Source: Terriglobia bacterium
GTDB taxonomy: Bacteria; Acidobacteriota; Terriglobia; Terriglobales; Acidobacteriaceae
Assembly: GCA_020073565.1 (NCBI GenBank)
Contig: JAIQEY010000020.1
Span: forward strand, 1 to 64,000
Length of the DNA stretch: 64,000 nucleotides
Direction of reading: 5' to 3'
The position numbers and the translations under genes are program-made. Each line of letters opens with the position of its first letter. The stretch's first letter is position 1. The notes under the pieces are model-generated. The model saw nothing but the letters and a program-made list of their open reading frames with translations. It was not told where the DNA came from and made no database searches. Positions 1-8,318 of the stretch are shown here, piece by piece.

Positions 1-591
1 TATGCGATTGTTGGTCTGATTCCTCCCGATACTGGTAGGGTGCTGTACGACGACGAAGATATCACTAGCGTTCCCATGTACTTACGGGCGCGCCAGTACG
101 GCATCAGCTACCTCCCGCAGGAAGCTTCGGTGTTTCGCAAACTTACAGTTGAGGAGAATATCCTCGCCGTACTGGAAGCCCAGCCCATCTCCTGGCACGA
201 GCGCCGGGAGAAGGCCGAGAAGCTGATTGACGAGTTAGGATTGGAGCACATCCGGCAGAATCGCGGATATGCATTGTCGGGAGGCGAGCGCCGCCGGGTT
301 GAAATCGCGCGGTCGCTCTGTATCAACCCGACTTTTATCCTGTTGGATGAGCCGTTTTCGGGAATTGACCCGATTGCTGTACTGGACTTGCAGAAGATCA
401 TTTCAGACCTGCGCGCCAGCGGCATCGGGATCCTGATCACCGATCACAATGTTCGCGAGACCTTGTCGGTGACGGACCGGGCGTACATCATCAATGAAGG
501 GCGCATCTTCCGCTCCGGAACACCGGAGCAGTTGGGGAGCGACCCGGAAGTACGGCGGGTTTACTTGGGAGAAAGTTTCTCCCTGGTGTGA
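1..591 (+). CDS. lptB: LPS export ABC transporter ATP-binding protein LptB, 5' end missing
   Basis: This is the cytoplasmic ATPase of the Lpt machine, which pulls lipopolysaccharide out of the inner membrane towards the outer membrane. The frame is open to base 1, so the start codon and the Walker A motif lie outside the window; 196 residues are visible. They include the Q-loop region YLPQE, the ABC signature LSGGERRR, Walker [11 protein letters not shown] and the H-loop in LITDHN. The end YLGESFSL is typical of LptB. It is followed by rpoN and hpf, the same order as in many Gram-negative genomes, which supports LptB over a branched-chain amino acid ATPase (LivF/LivG), the closest alternative family. 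Confidence 0.95.
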   Translation, partial: YAIVGLIPPDTGRVLYDDEDITSVPMYLRARQYGISYLPQEASVFRKLTVEENILAVLEAQPISWHERREKAEKLIDELGLEHIRQNRGYALSGGERRRVEIARSLCINPTFILLDEPFSGIDPIAVLDLQKIISDLRASGIGILITDHNVRETLSVTDRAYIINEGRIFRSGTPEQLGSDPEVRRVYLGESFSLV

Positions 592-817
592 GGCGAGTAA
601 CAAGAAGCGATTGGCGAATCGCGAGCGATGCAAGTCTTTTTCTTGAGGCTTGATCACACCGAAGAAATTGAAAAAAGTTACCAAGGCTTGTCCGTCCTGT
701 ACTTTCGTGCCGATCGGATCGACCTTGGTGCATGAGAAGTTAAGTAGTGAATGACGAGTCGCGAGTTAAAGGTTCGACTCGCCACCCGCGACTCGCTACT
801 CGCGACTCTTTAAAAAC
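592..817. repeat. lptB-rpoN spacer with word-repeat palindrome
   Basis: No gene is seen here. Just after the lptB stop, gcga-type words are reiterated (about 592-627). At 756-766 gagtcgcgagt is the exact reverse complement of actcgcgactc at 798-808, giving an 11-bp stem around a loop that itself repeats gactcgc words. The palindrome ends about 9 bases before the rpoN ATG, so no ordinary Shine-Dalgarno sequence fits between them. Confidence 0.7.
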
Positions 818-2641
818 ATGGTTCTTCTTCAACCCAGACTGAGCGTCAAACTATCACAGCGGCAGATCCTGACTCCGGGACTGGTGCAGATGGTCTCGGT
901 GCTCGCGCTCAACAAGCTCGAGCTCAAGGACATGATCAACGCTGAGATGGTTGAGAATCCGGTTCTGGAAGAACTGGAAGACGCCGTCCCGTTGCTGGAC
1001 GACGTGGGTCGCCAGGAGGAAGAGCGCGACCGGCAAGCGGCCTTGGCTTCAGGCACGGAAGAGAATCCCATCGCTGCGGTTGAGAAGAAAGATCCGTTTG
1101 AAGAGATCGATTTCGGTTCGTTTTTTCAGGAGTATCTCGATCCCGGCTACCGCAGCTCGGGCGAGATGGAAGAGATCGAGAAGCCTTCGTTTGAAAACTT
1201 CCTTTCCAAACCGGGGAATCTGAGCGACCACCTGCTCTGGCAGCTAGGCGCGATTTCGGTCCGGCCTCCCGTGCACGAAGCGGCGGAATTAATCATTGGC
1301 AATTTGAACGAAGAGGGATACCTGATTGCCAGCGACGAAGAGTTGCTGGGTATCACGGCGGTGGTACCTCCGGAGGTCGACGCCGAAGCGCAGGCCAAGA
1401 TCGTGGGTGAGGCGAAGGCGCTGGGGATTGATGCGGTCGCGGTGGACCAGGATACCGATGCGGTTGAGGCGGAACTGGACGAGCAAAATGAAGCGGTGGG
1501 AGAAATAGCTTCGGATGTGATGCCGTCGCTGCTGGCGAGTGAGACCGTCACCCCCCAGGCGACAACCGTCCCGGTCTCAGCCACTCATGGCGCCGCCGTC
1601 CAGTCTGCGCCCGAGTTGCGAGTTGAGACGGCTATGCCGCCCGCTCCGGGCGCCTCGATTCCGGTGCAGGCCGTCAGTTTCAACGTGGCGGATTTGCACG
1701 AAGCCTTGGAAGTGGTTCGCCAGTTTGATCCTCCGGGCGTAGCCTGCCGGGACTTGCGCGAATGCCTCCTCCATCAGTTGCGATATCACCTGGGGCAGTT
1801 GCAGCAGCATAAGAATGGTGACGGTGCGACCGAGGAGGTGGTCAAGGATGCCATTGCGGTCGTCGATCAGCATTTGCGAGCGGTGACGCTGAAGCAGTTC
1901 AAGGAAATCGCGCGGGCCATCGGGCGTCCAGTGGAGGCGGTGCAGGCAGCGCTCGAATACGTGCGCACACTGGACCCTCGTCCGGGGCTGCAGTACAACA
2001 AAGTTCCCGCTCGGCTGATCGAACCTGATGTCGCGTTCATCAAGCACGGCGACGAATGGCTGGTCATCATGAATGACGAAGACCTGCCGCAACTCCGCTT
2101 GAACCCCTCCTACAAACGCCTGCTCACTCGCGACGGCAATGACCGCGACACGCGGAACTACGTCAAGGAGCGTTACAAGTCTGCCATCCAGCTCATCAAG
2201 AACATCGAACAGCGCAAGCAGACCATCATGAAAGTGTGCTACTCGATCGTGGCGCGCCAGGAGGACTTTCTCGAACGGGGCATCGACCAGCTCAAGCCGA
2301 TGATGATCAAGGAAGTCGCGGAAGAAATCGGCGTGCACCCCTCGACCGTGAGCCGCGCGGTCGCCAACAAGTATGCCCACACTCCGCAGGGTGTGTTCGA
2401 GTTGCGCTATTTCTTTTCGGAGAGTGTGCAGGGACCGGAAGGCGGCAATACCTCGCTTTTGATCCTGAAACGCCGCGTCAAGAAGCTGATTGAGGAAGAA
2501 GATCCGTCCCGGCCCCTGACCGACGAGCAGATTACGCGCATCTTGCAGTCGCAGGGCATCCAGGTTACCCGCCGTACGGTGGCAAAGTATCGGGAAGACA
2601 TGAAGATTCCGAGTACGCACCAGAGAAGAGTGAAGAAATAA
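818..2641 (+). CDS. rpoN: RNA polymerase sigma-54 factor RpoN
   Basis: Sigma-54 directs RNA polymerase to -24/-12 promoters that need AAA+ activators. Region I (residues about 1-50) has the Gln/Leu-rich activator-interaction start (LSVKLSQRQILTP). The core-binding domain runs from about 125 to 400 (LRECLLHQL, LDPRPG). The HTH lies around 495-520 (EIGVHPSTVSRAVANKY). The RpoN box TRRTVAKYRE is at 585-594. At 607 residues it is longer than the usual 450-500, because of an acidic and Ala/Pro-rich insertion at about 180-285 in the core-binding domain. The ATG is the first sensible start, but a palindrome lies directly upstream and no clear ribosome binding site is visible. Confidence 0.97.
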   Translation: MVLLQPRLSVKLSQRQILTPGLVQMVSVLALNKLELKDMINAEMVENPVLEELEDAVPLLDDVGRQEEERDRQAALASGTEENPIAAVEKKDPFEEIDFGSFFQEYLDPGYRSSGEMEEIEKPSFENFLSKPGNLSDHLLWQLGAISVRPPVHEAAELIIGNLNEEGYLIASDEELLGITAVVPPEVDAEAQAKIVGEAKALGIDAVAVDQDTDAVEAELDEQNEAVGEIASDVMPSLLASETVTPQATTVPVSATHGAAVQSAPELRVETAMPPAPGASIPVQAVSFNVADLHEALEVVRQFDPPGVACRDLRECLLHQLRYHLGQLQQHKNGDGATEEVVKDAIAVVDQHLRAVTLKQFKEIARAIGRPVEAVQAALEYVRTLDPRPGLQYNKVPARLIEPDVAFIKHGDEWLVIMNDEDLPQLRLNPSYKRLLTRDGNDRDTRNYVKERYKSAIQLIKNIEQRKQTIMKVCYSIVARQEDFLERGIDQLKPMMIKEVAEEIGVHPSTVSRAVANKYAHTPQGVFELRYFFSESVQGPEGGNTSLLILKRRVKKLIEEEDPSRPLTDEQITRILQSQGIQVTRRTVAKYREDMKIPSTHQRRVKK

Positions 2642-2648
2642 ATGAGGC

Positions 2649-2741
2649 CAGAGGTAAGAGGTCAGATTGCAGAAGTTAACCCAATGGCTTCACACTGGGT
2701 CTTAACTTCTGCAATCTGACCTTTCACCTCTGACCTTTTTT
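2649..2741 (+). terminator. Long hairpin with T-run after rpoN
   Basis: A 21-bp perfect inverted repeat (2659-2679 with 2702-2722) is extended outwards by cagaggt/acctctg (2649-2655 with 2726-2732). The loop adds another imperfect stem (cccaatg with cactggg). Six T residues follow at 2736-2741. This fits an intrinsic terminator between rpoN and hpf, although the stem is much longer than usual and shares sequence with 13687-13760. Confidence 0.7.
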
Positions 2742-2773
2742 GCACCCTGACTTCCGCCTCACTGGAGGTTGTA

Positions 2774-3367
2774 ATGAACGTGGAATTCACCGGCAGGCAG
2801 TACGAAATCACCCCCGCCATCCGCAAGGAAGTTGAAACCGGACTCAATAAAATCCGTAAAATTCTAGGCGATAAGTTCGAAACCAAAGTTATCCTGGCGG
2901 TCGAAAAGCACCGGCATAAAGCCGAGATCACGATCAGTCCGCGCAATGGCCCGATCGTCGGAGTGGCGCAGGCCACGGACATGCACTCGGCCGTCAATGA
3001 AGCGTTCGATCACCTGCACAAGCAGGCACTGAAATATAAAACGAAATGGTTGAGCAAGAAACGCAAGGCGGGAAAGAAGTTCAACGGGGAAGCCGCTGAG
3101 GAAAGCCTTGAGACCTCCGTCGGCCTTTCCGAAAGCGCCACCGTCTCCGTCACCGTGCACAAGTTCCCCTCGGTTGCCAAAACCACCGAAGTCCACCTCG
3201 TGCACGCGAAAGATTCAGTTGCGCTGCGTCCGATGACTCTCGAAGAAGCCATCAAAGAGGCCCACTTCCGCGACCGTGACGTCTTCGTGTTCCGCGATCC
3301 CAAAGGCAAGGTAATGGTCCTGCACCGCACCCGCGAAGGGAAGATGGAGCTGATCGAAGCCCCGTAA
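2774..3367 (+). CDS. hpf: Ribosome hibernation promoting factor, long form
   Basis: HPF binds the 30S subunit in stationary phase, and the long form drives 100S ribosome dimers. The N-terminal S30AE domain (residues 1-100; MNVEFTGRQYEI, HKAEITI) is followed by a basic linker and then the C-terminal dimerisation domain (about 135-197), with the conserved PMTLEEAI, DRDVFVFRD and EGKMELIE segments. Its length of 197 residues matches long HPF. A strong GGAGG lies 6 bases before the ATG. It follows rpoN, as in many Gram-negatives, but it is separated from rpoN by a terminator-like hairpin, so it probably has its own promoter. Confidence 0.95.
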   Translation: MNVEFTGRQYEITPAIRKEVETGLNKIRKILGDKFETKVILAVEKHRHKAEITISPRNGPIVGVAQATDMHSAVNEAFDHLHKQALKYKTKWLSKKRKAGKKFNGEAAEESLETSVGLSESATVSVTVHKFPSVAKTTEVHLVHAKDSVALRPMTLEEAIKEAHFRDRDVFVFRDPKGKVMVLHRTREGKMELIEAP

Positions 3368-3369
3368 TT

Positions 3370-3392
3370 AGCTGTCAGCTCTCAGCTGTCAG
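3370..3392. repeat. Short agctgtcag word repeat
   Basis: agctgtcag occurs twice around a related ctc-containing unit in the 33-bp spacer between hpf and the next gene. It uses the same vocabulary as the larger palindromes at 6473-6577 and 50740-50765. Confidence 0.5.
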
Positions 3393-3400
3393 TAAAACCG

Positions 3401-3940
3401 ATGCATTCGCTTATCCTGAAACTGACGCGGAAGTCTTTTCAGAAGTGTTATCTGTCTGCGGCGATGTTACTGCTGTGTGCAGGCTCGGGAAGAGCGCAGG
3501 CACAGCAGTCGTCATCGGTCCCTGAGAAGAATGCTGCTGATACGGTCGCCGCGCTGGTGCAACAAGCACGACAGCAGGCTAAGCTTCCAGAACTGAGTCG
3601 AATTGAAGACCCCCGTTTGCGCGAAGATGCATGTGTGCGTGCGAAGAGGGAATCTACGTCCTGGCAAGTGGGCTGTGGAGCCTCTGTCTCGGATGCGGCA
3701 GTGCTGTCGTGTTTTTCGTATTTGACCACCAATCCCAGCCAGCCAGTTCCGGAATTATTGTCGTGGGCGACGCAGCACGAACGACGAAATCCACGCCGGT
3801 TTGGGGTGGGAGTCTGCTTAGTGCACACCCCGCAAAGTCCGCAAGAACGGTATTGGATCGAGGTCGGCTCATATATGGGCGCGACGAAGTCCGTCTTCTG
3901 GCATGTTGGGTGGGCTTTAGCTCATCTGTGGTCGAGATAA
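3401..3940 (+). CDS. Hypothetical secreted protein
   Basis: I do not recognise a family. The 179-residue product has a basic N-terminus, a hydrophobic stretch at about 17-28 and a likely signal peptidase site after ARAQA-type residues near 35. Several Cys residues follow in the mature part, which suggests an exported, disulfide-bonded protein. The segment RIEDPRLREDACVRAKR faintly resembles the start of CAP/SCP domains, and the C-terminal GVCLVHTP and RYWIEVGSY could be its later strands, but this is weak. The ATG follows an agct word repeat, and an alternative start cannot be excluded. Confidence 0.6.
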   Translation: MHSLILKLTRKSFQKCYLSAAMLLLCAGSGRAQAQQSSSVPEKNAADTVAALVQQARQQAKLPELSRIEDPRLREDACVRAKRESTSWQVGCGASVSDAAVLSCFSYLTTNPSQPVPELLSWATQHERRNPRRFGVGVCLVHTPQSPQERYWIEVGSYMGATKSVFWHVGWALAHLWSR

Positions 3941-4028
3941 GGCGACAAGGTGTTGGGTTCAGGTCCGGCCTTCTTGCGCGAACCGAGAAGGGCACGACAC
4001 TTTGTCTGCGCGTTTCGAGGTGATCTCT

Positions 4029-5282
4029 TCACATCCCGTGGATGACCTGTTGCGCCCACTGCAACGCTTGCCACCATTGCGTGGCCACTTCCTCCTCGGA
4101 GAGTTTCAGCTGGCGGGCGAGTACGCTCGATTGCTCCCACTCGCCCGATTCCTGCGCCAGCATGAGCTGGTACAGCGGCCGAAGAGTGCCGCTCTGGCCG
4201 AGTAATGCCGCCTTGATTTCGCGCTCGATCGGAAGTTGCTCCAGCAGCACCTCCATCGCCATCTCAAGGATGGCGTCCATGACCGAGAGCAACCCCATTA
4301 GGAACAGGTCGTTGTTCGATTGCAGCCGCTTGGAGAGCAGTTCGCAGAACCTCGCCCGCGCTAATCCCATCAGCACCAGTTCGCTCGATTTCTGCTCGGC
4401 GGCGCCCACCATCACCACCAGCCGGATCCAGCGCCGCAGCTCCCGTTCTCCCAGGACGGCCATGGCGTGGCGGATCGACTTGATTTCCAGCGAGAATCCA
4501 AACAACGGGGAATTTAAATACCGCAGCAGGCGATAGCAGATCGAGGTTTCCTGTTTAATCATGCGCTCCAGTTCGCGCATGTCCAGTTCGGAGCGCGAGA
4601 CCATTTCCAGCAGCCGCAGGTAGTGCAGGCGTCGGGCGGGCACTTCGCGTCCCATAACCAACTCCGGACGGCAGAAGAAATAGCCCTGGAAATAGACGAA
4701 TCCCAGATCGCGAGCCTGCTGAAACTCGCGGGGTGTTTCAAGCTTTTCCGCCAGCATCCGGCACTTGGGCGAACCAAAGCGGCGGAGCATGGCCGCGCGC
4801 TCGACGGGTGTGGTCGCGCGGACGTCAATTTTGATGATGTCGGCCAGATCACACAGCGGCATTCGCGGATCATTGGGGGCGAAGTCATCGAGCGCAAGCA
4901 GGTAGCCGGCTTCTTTCAACCGCTGGCAGGCGGCAATCACGCGGTCTTCGGGTTCCACCGTCTCCAGAACCTCGACCACGGTCTGATTGAATGGCAGCAG
5001 AGTCACCAGATCTCTGAGCAGGACTTCGCGTGTGCAATTGACGAAGGCGTGGTGCCCGCCGCATAGGGTGTTCAATCCGAACAGCAACGTGCTGTCGAGC
5101 GTGCTGCGGCAAGCAAGTTCGGGATCGGCGTTAAAGAAGTCTTCCACCCCGTTGCGGAAAAGAAGTTCGTACCCGAACACCTTTTGTACGCGGTCAAAGA
5201 TGGGCTGGCGGGCAACAAACCGCTGTCCGGGAAGCGCAAGCGACTTCGTTGCCAAGGCAGACTCGGCAGCAACCGGTTTCAC
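4029..5282 (-). CDS. EAL-like/HDOD signalling protein (YuxH type)
   Basis: The 417-residue cytoplasmic protein joins an N-terminal EAL-like domain (about 20-220) to a HDOD domain (about 220-390). The place of the catalytic EAL motif reads ELLFR, and several metal ligands of active c-di-GMP phosphodiesterases are not seen, so the EAL part is probably a binding or protein-interaction module. The HDOD part shows the YLNSPLFGF and IRHAMAVLGERELRRW blocks typical of these domains. Proteins of this layout act in motility and stress signalling. The gene stands alone, convergent with the preceding secreted-protein gene (88-bp spacer). Confidence 0.88.
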   Translation of the reverse strand: MKPVAAESALATKSLALPGQRFVARQPIFDRVQKVFGYELLFRNGVEDFFNADPELACRSTLDSTLLFGLNTLCGGHHAFVNCTREVLLRDLVTLLPFNQTVVEVLETVEPEDRVIAACQRLKEAGYLLALDDFAPNDPRMPLCDLADIIKIDVRATTPVERAAMLRRFGSPKCRMLAEKLETPREFQQARDLGFVYFQGYFFCRPELVMGREVPARRLHYLRLLEMVSRSELDMRELERMIKQETSICYRLLRYLNSPLFGFSLEIKSIRHAMAVLGERELRRWIRLVVMVGAAEQKSSELVLMGLARARFCELLSKRLQSNNDLFLMGLLSVMDAILEMAMEVLLEQLPIEREIKAALLGQSGTLRPLYQLMLAQESGEWEQSSVLARQLKLSEEEVATQWWQALQWAQQVIHGM

Positions 5283-5807
5283 TATTGAGATATCGGCGGG
5301 CCTGCCCGGAACTTAAGCTACGTGGCAATGATTCCGATTCCCGGCGGTTTTGGGAGGGGCATGGCTTCACAGGTGCGGAAAAACCTGAGATTCGTATCGG
5401 GGCATCACTTTAGCGATGCCGTAAGTCGTTAGCCTTGCAGTGGAACCTTATTGTTGCGTCGTGGTTTGAGCCGGCGATGTCAATGCGGCGGGGTTGGATG
5501 TGCAGGAGTGCGCTATGTGACTACAGTACTCGAATGTGCAAAACTACTAGCACTTCCCCCTTGCGCCGGAGACCATTTCATGAGTAACATCAAGGTGTTC
5601 CCAACGGCCACGCTTTCTGGCTGGCCTTTGCGCCCAAACAAACTCCAGGCGCTAAGACGGTTTAAGATTCGTTCTTGATCGCAATCCAGCCGATTTGGGT
5701 TTAGTTCTGCCGATAGCCATAGTGCCGCCAGCCGCACGGTACCACGCAGGCTGCAGGGGATAACGAAACAATCGGGCCTGTGATCCAGGCCGGGGATTAA
5801 CGAAAAT
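5283..5807. other. Gene-free spacer with repeat fragments
   Basis: About 525 bases hold no convincing gene. At 5344-5371 there is a fragment related to the start of the 20056-20201 element (gggaggggcatggcttcac). At 5401-5429 is a hairpin repeat shared with 24565-24593. A 32-codon frame at 5580-5678 (MSNIKVFPTATLSG) has a GGAG upstream but no other support. The last 120 bases are GC-rich and may form the leader of the downstream gene. I could not match them to a known riboswitch. Confidence 0.6.
5401..5429. repeat. Hairpin repeat, family copy 1
   Basis: This 29-base unit matches 24565-24593 at 26 of 29 positions. Its core is an imperfect hairpin, gcatcac-ttta-gcgatgc, in front of gtaagtcg. 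Confidence 0.7.
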
Positions 5808-6470
5808 ATGAATGCAGGACCCGGACATCCTTCCGCAGGTGGGGGGAAGCATAAACGGCGCCGTGGGCGGCGTCCGCCCAGACGAGGCGCGGGTGGCCCA
5901 ATGGGACGTGACCGCCAGCCGCAGCACCTGGGCATCTACACCGCACCCATGGATCACAGCTACCGCGCCAACTTAAGCAGTGACAATGGCAACAAGGGAT
6001 CGCGCCGCCCCGGCTTTGCCGGTCCCTATCCTCAAGCCGAGCCCGAACCTTTGCCTCCTCCCCATGAGGACGCCGCCTCCCGGATCTTTGCGTTCGTCGA
6101 GGACCTGTTCTTCCTCGCCAAGATTCAGGAAACCGGCCGCAAGATGAACGTGAAGGTCGAGTTTGTGAAGACCGAGAAAGACCTCAGCGACCGTATCAAG
6201 AGCAATGGTGAAGAAAAACCGTCCCTCATCATCTTCGATTTGAATAACGCCAACGCCAAGCCTCTGACCCTGATTCCAAAGCTGAAGAGCAAGTTGAAAA
6301 AGGGAACGTCGATCATCGGCTTTCTCTCGCACGTGCAGGGCGACCTGAAACAGAAGGCCCACGAAATCGGTTGTGACATGGTGTTGCCGCGCTCCGCATT
6401 CTCACAGAACCTGCCGCAGTTGTTGCGCCGGCACGGCGCGGTGGACGACGATAGTGTCGCAACGCAGTAA
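5808..6470 (+). CDS. Receiver-like domain protein with basic disordered N-terminus
   Basis: Residues 1-85 are rich in Arg, Gly and Pro (HKRRRGRRPPRRG) and look disordered, possibly nucleic-acid binding. Residues about 88-210 resemble a response-regulator receiver fold: RIFAFVEDLFF, then LIIFDLNN where the phospho-acceptor Asp would sit, then IIGFLSH, and CDMVLPRSAF where an active receiver would have a conserved Lys. Without that Lys it is probably a pseudo-receiver. It has no attached output domain. The start choice is uncertain because the N-terminus is low in complexity, and ATG 5808 is the first in frame. Confidence 0.7.
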   Translation: MNAGPGHPSAGGGKHKRRRGRRPPRRGAGGPMGRDRQPQHLGIYTAPMDHSYRANLSSDNGNKGSRRPGFAGPYPQAEPEPLPPPHEDAASRIFAFVEDLFFLAKIQETGRKMNVKVEFVKTEKDLSDRIKSNGEEKPSLIIFDLNNANAKPLTLIPKLKSKLKKGTSIIGFLSHVQGDLKQKAHEIGCDMVLPRSAFSQNLPQLLRRHGAVDDDSVATQ

Positions 6471-6472
6471 GA

Positions 6473-6577
6473 GCTGCTAGCTCCTGGCTACTAGCTTCTA
6501 GCGAGCCTGCACAGCGTTGGTGGTCGCCTGATTACAAGGAAGATTTAGCCAGAAGCTAGGAGCCAGCAGCTAGTAGC
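6473..6577. repeat. Long imperfect inverted repeat of agct words
   Basis: The 30-base arm at 6473-6502 and the 30-base arm at 6548-6577 are reverse complements at 26 of 30 positions. Both are built from reiterated ctagct/ggct words. The element starts 2 bases after one stop codon and ends 20 bases before the next start. Confidence 0.8.
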
Positions 6578-6597
6578 TTCCCTGATACAATTTCGGC

Positions 6598-7299
6598 GTG
6601 TTCCCTCGAACAATTTTGATGATCGCCTCGGTTTTCGCTGGCACGCTGGCGTTTGCCCAACCGCCTCAGGTGAAAGTGAACGTCCTCAACGTTTGCTCGC
6701 CTTCCGCTGACGACCAGAAAGAACTGTCGGCCGCGCTTGCCAAAGTTCCCGGCAAGCCCGTTTTCGGCTCGGACTACGAAGTCGCGCGCGGACATTCCAC
6801 GCTCGACCCGGGCACCAGCATTCCCGGCATGCAACCGCTGCCGGCTGGCGCGGCCTCGGCCGCGAACTGGGTTCGCATCCGGCGCGAGTTCCCGGCTTCC
6901 GCCCTCTTTAGCAACGTTCAATACTCGTTCAGCGTCGATGCGACGAATATGGTGGAAACCCTGGTACTCCGGCTCCGCGAACCAAAGGATCTGATGGAAG
7001 TTTCGATCGAAGACAGCGCCTCGGCGGTGACCTCGGCGGCGGCCATGCTGACCACGAATACTCCGGTGTCGCGCGTCAAGCTGGAGCGTTTCGGAAAGGC
7101 GTCGGTGGTGCTGGCGCGGTGCTCGGGAGAAGGCGGCAATCCGGCCGCGGACCAAAGCGTGTTCGAGCACATCTTCCACGCGGCCTCGTCCCTTATGAAC
7201 CAGTATCGCGAGGTGCTGGGCGCGCGCCGAATGGTGCCGCAGGAACTGGCACGACTGGGCGCCATCAAACCGGCCGCCGGAGGCAAGAAGAGTCCGTAG
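6598..7299 (+). CDS. Hypothetical secreted protein
   Basis: The family is not recognised. A signal peptide is clear (MFPRTILMIASVFAGTLAFA, cleavage around 20). The mature 210 residues are soluble, without repeats or obvious catalytic motifs; one Cys lies near the N-terminus and another in the C-terminal half. The start is GTG, and no better start exists between the upstream palindrome and the signal sequence. It lies 89 bases before trxB on the same strand, separated by a short hairpin. Confidence 0.65.
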   Translation: MFPRTILMIASVFAGTLAFAQPPQVKVNVLNVCSPSADDQKELSAALAKVPGKPVFGSDYEVARGHSTLDPGTSIPGMQPLPAGAASAANWVRIRREFPASALFSNVQYSFSVDATNMVETLVLRLREPKDLMEVSIEDSASAVTSAAAMLTTNTPVSRVKLERFGKASVVLARCSGEGGNPAADQSVFEHIFHAASSLMNQYREVLGARRMVPQELARLGAIKPAAGGKKSP

Positions 7300-7317
7300 A
7301 GACGCGGCTTGCGTCTC
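7299..7317. repeat. Short perfect hairpin gagacgc/gcgtctc
   Basis: Seven bases pair perfectly (7299-7305 with 7311-7317) around the loop ggctt. The hairpin begins on the last base of the upstream stop codon and has no T-run. It belongs to a class of short GC-rich hairpins that recurs in this window at 10192, 15917, 19858, 33955 and 58381. Confidence 0.6.
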
Positions 7318-7388
7318 CCGCGCGTTCGACACGTGCGCGATTGCAGTCTGAACCGAAATCCGTTTTCGAGAATCTATCTACTATCACT

Positions 7389-8318
7389 ATGGACATTCGT
7401 AACGTTGTGATCATGGGGTCGGGGTGCGCCGGACATACTGCCGCTCTCTACAGTGCACGCGCCAATCTGAAGCCGCTGGTGCTGGAAGGGCATCACCCGG
7501 GCGGGCAGTTGTCGATGACCACGCTAGTCGAAAACTTTCCCGGTTTTCCTGAAGGCATTCAGGGGCCCGAGCTGATCGAGAATATGCGCAAGCAGGCCCA
7601 TCGCTTCGGCGCCGAGTACCGCATGGGACACATGGTCAAGGCCGACCTAAGCAAGCGCCCGTTTGAGTTGAACGTGGGCAAAGAAACCATCCAGACGCGC
7701 ACGCTCATCATTGCCAGCGGAGCCTCGGCGCGCTGGCTCGGTCTGCCGAATGAGCAGGCGCTGATCGGCCACGGAGTTTCATCCTGCGCCACCTGCGACG
7801 GCTTCTTTTTCTCGGGTAAAGAGATCGCCGTCATCGGAGGCGGCGATTCCGCCATGGAAGAAGCGACGTTCCTGACTCGCTTCGCGACCAAGGTGACGCT
7901 CATCCATCGCCGCGAACAGTTCCGCGCCTCGAAAATCATGCTCGATCGCGCGCGCGCAAATTCCAAAATCGCCTTCCTCACCGACACCGTTGTCGACGAC
8001 GTGCTCGACGCGAGCAAAAAGGAAGTCACCGGCCTCCGTCTGCGCAATTTGAAGTCGGGAGAGAGTTGGGACTTCCCCACCAGCGCCATGTTTCTCGGCA
8101 TCGGCCACATCCCGAACGCCGAGATGTTTAAAGGCCAGCTCGAAACCGACGCCGACGGCTACCTGGTCACGCAGAAGAATGTTCTCACCCGCGTCCCCGG
8201 CGTGTATGCCTGTGGCGACGTGCAGGACCGCCGCTACCGCCAAGCTATCACCGCCGCCGGCTCCGGCTGCATGGCCGCTCTGGAAGTGGAAAAGTATCTG
8301 GAAGAAGAAGGACACTGA
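7389..8318 (+). CDS. trxB: Thioredoxin reductase
   Basis: FAD- and NADPH-dependent enzyme that reduces thioredoxin. The 309 residues match the low-molecular-weight type. The FAD site is near the N-terminus (GSGCAGHTAALYSARA, with Cys in place of the usual Pro of GSGPAG). The redox pair CATC is in SCATCDGF at about residue 135. The NADPH fold is IAVIGGGDSAMEEA, and the C-terminal FAD motif is GVYACGDV. The frame continues 270 bases upstream, but ATG 7389 starts exactly at the family's N-terminus, so the longer frame is not used. Confidence 0.95.
   Translation: MDIRNVVIMGSGCAGHTAALYSARANLKPLVLEGHHPGGQLSMTTLVENFPGFPEGIQGPELIENMRKQAHRFGAEYRMGHMVKADLSKRPFELNVGKETIQTRTLIIASGASARWLGLPNEQALIGHGVSSCATCDGFFFSGKEIAVIGGGDSAMEEATFLTRFATKVTLIHRREQFRASKIMLDRARANSKIAFLTDTVVDDVLDASKKEVTGLRLRNLKSGESWDFPTSAMFLGIGHIPNAEMFKGQLETDADGYLVTQKNVLTRVPGVYACGDVQDRRYRQAITAAGSGCMAALEVEKYLEEEGH

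Noticed and set aside
772..790. ggttcgactc resembling a tRNA T-loop
   Set aside because: The surrounding sequence does not fold as a tRNA; the match comes from the gactcgc word repeat.
1577..2620. 347-codon open frame on the minus strand
   Set aside because: It is antisense to the well-conserved rpoN C-terminal half and shows no family features.
5580..5678. 32-codon frame with a GGAG upstream
   Set aside because: Too short and without homology that I can see; could be chance.
5690..5807. Possible riboswitch before the receiver-like gene
   Set aside because: GC-rich and perhaps structured, but it does not match the c-di-GMP or cobalamin consensus features I looked for, so no call is made.
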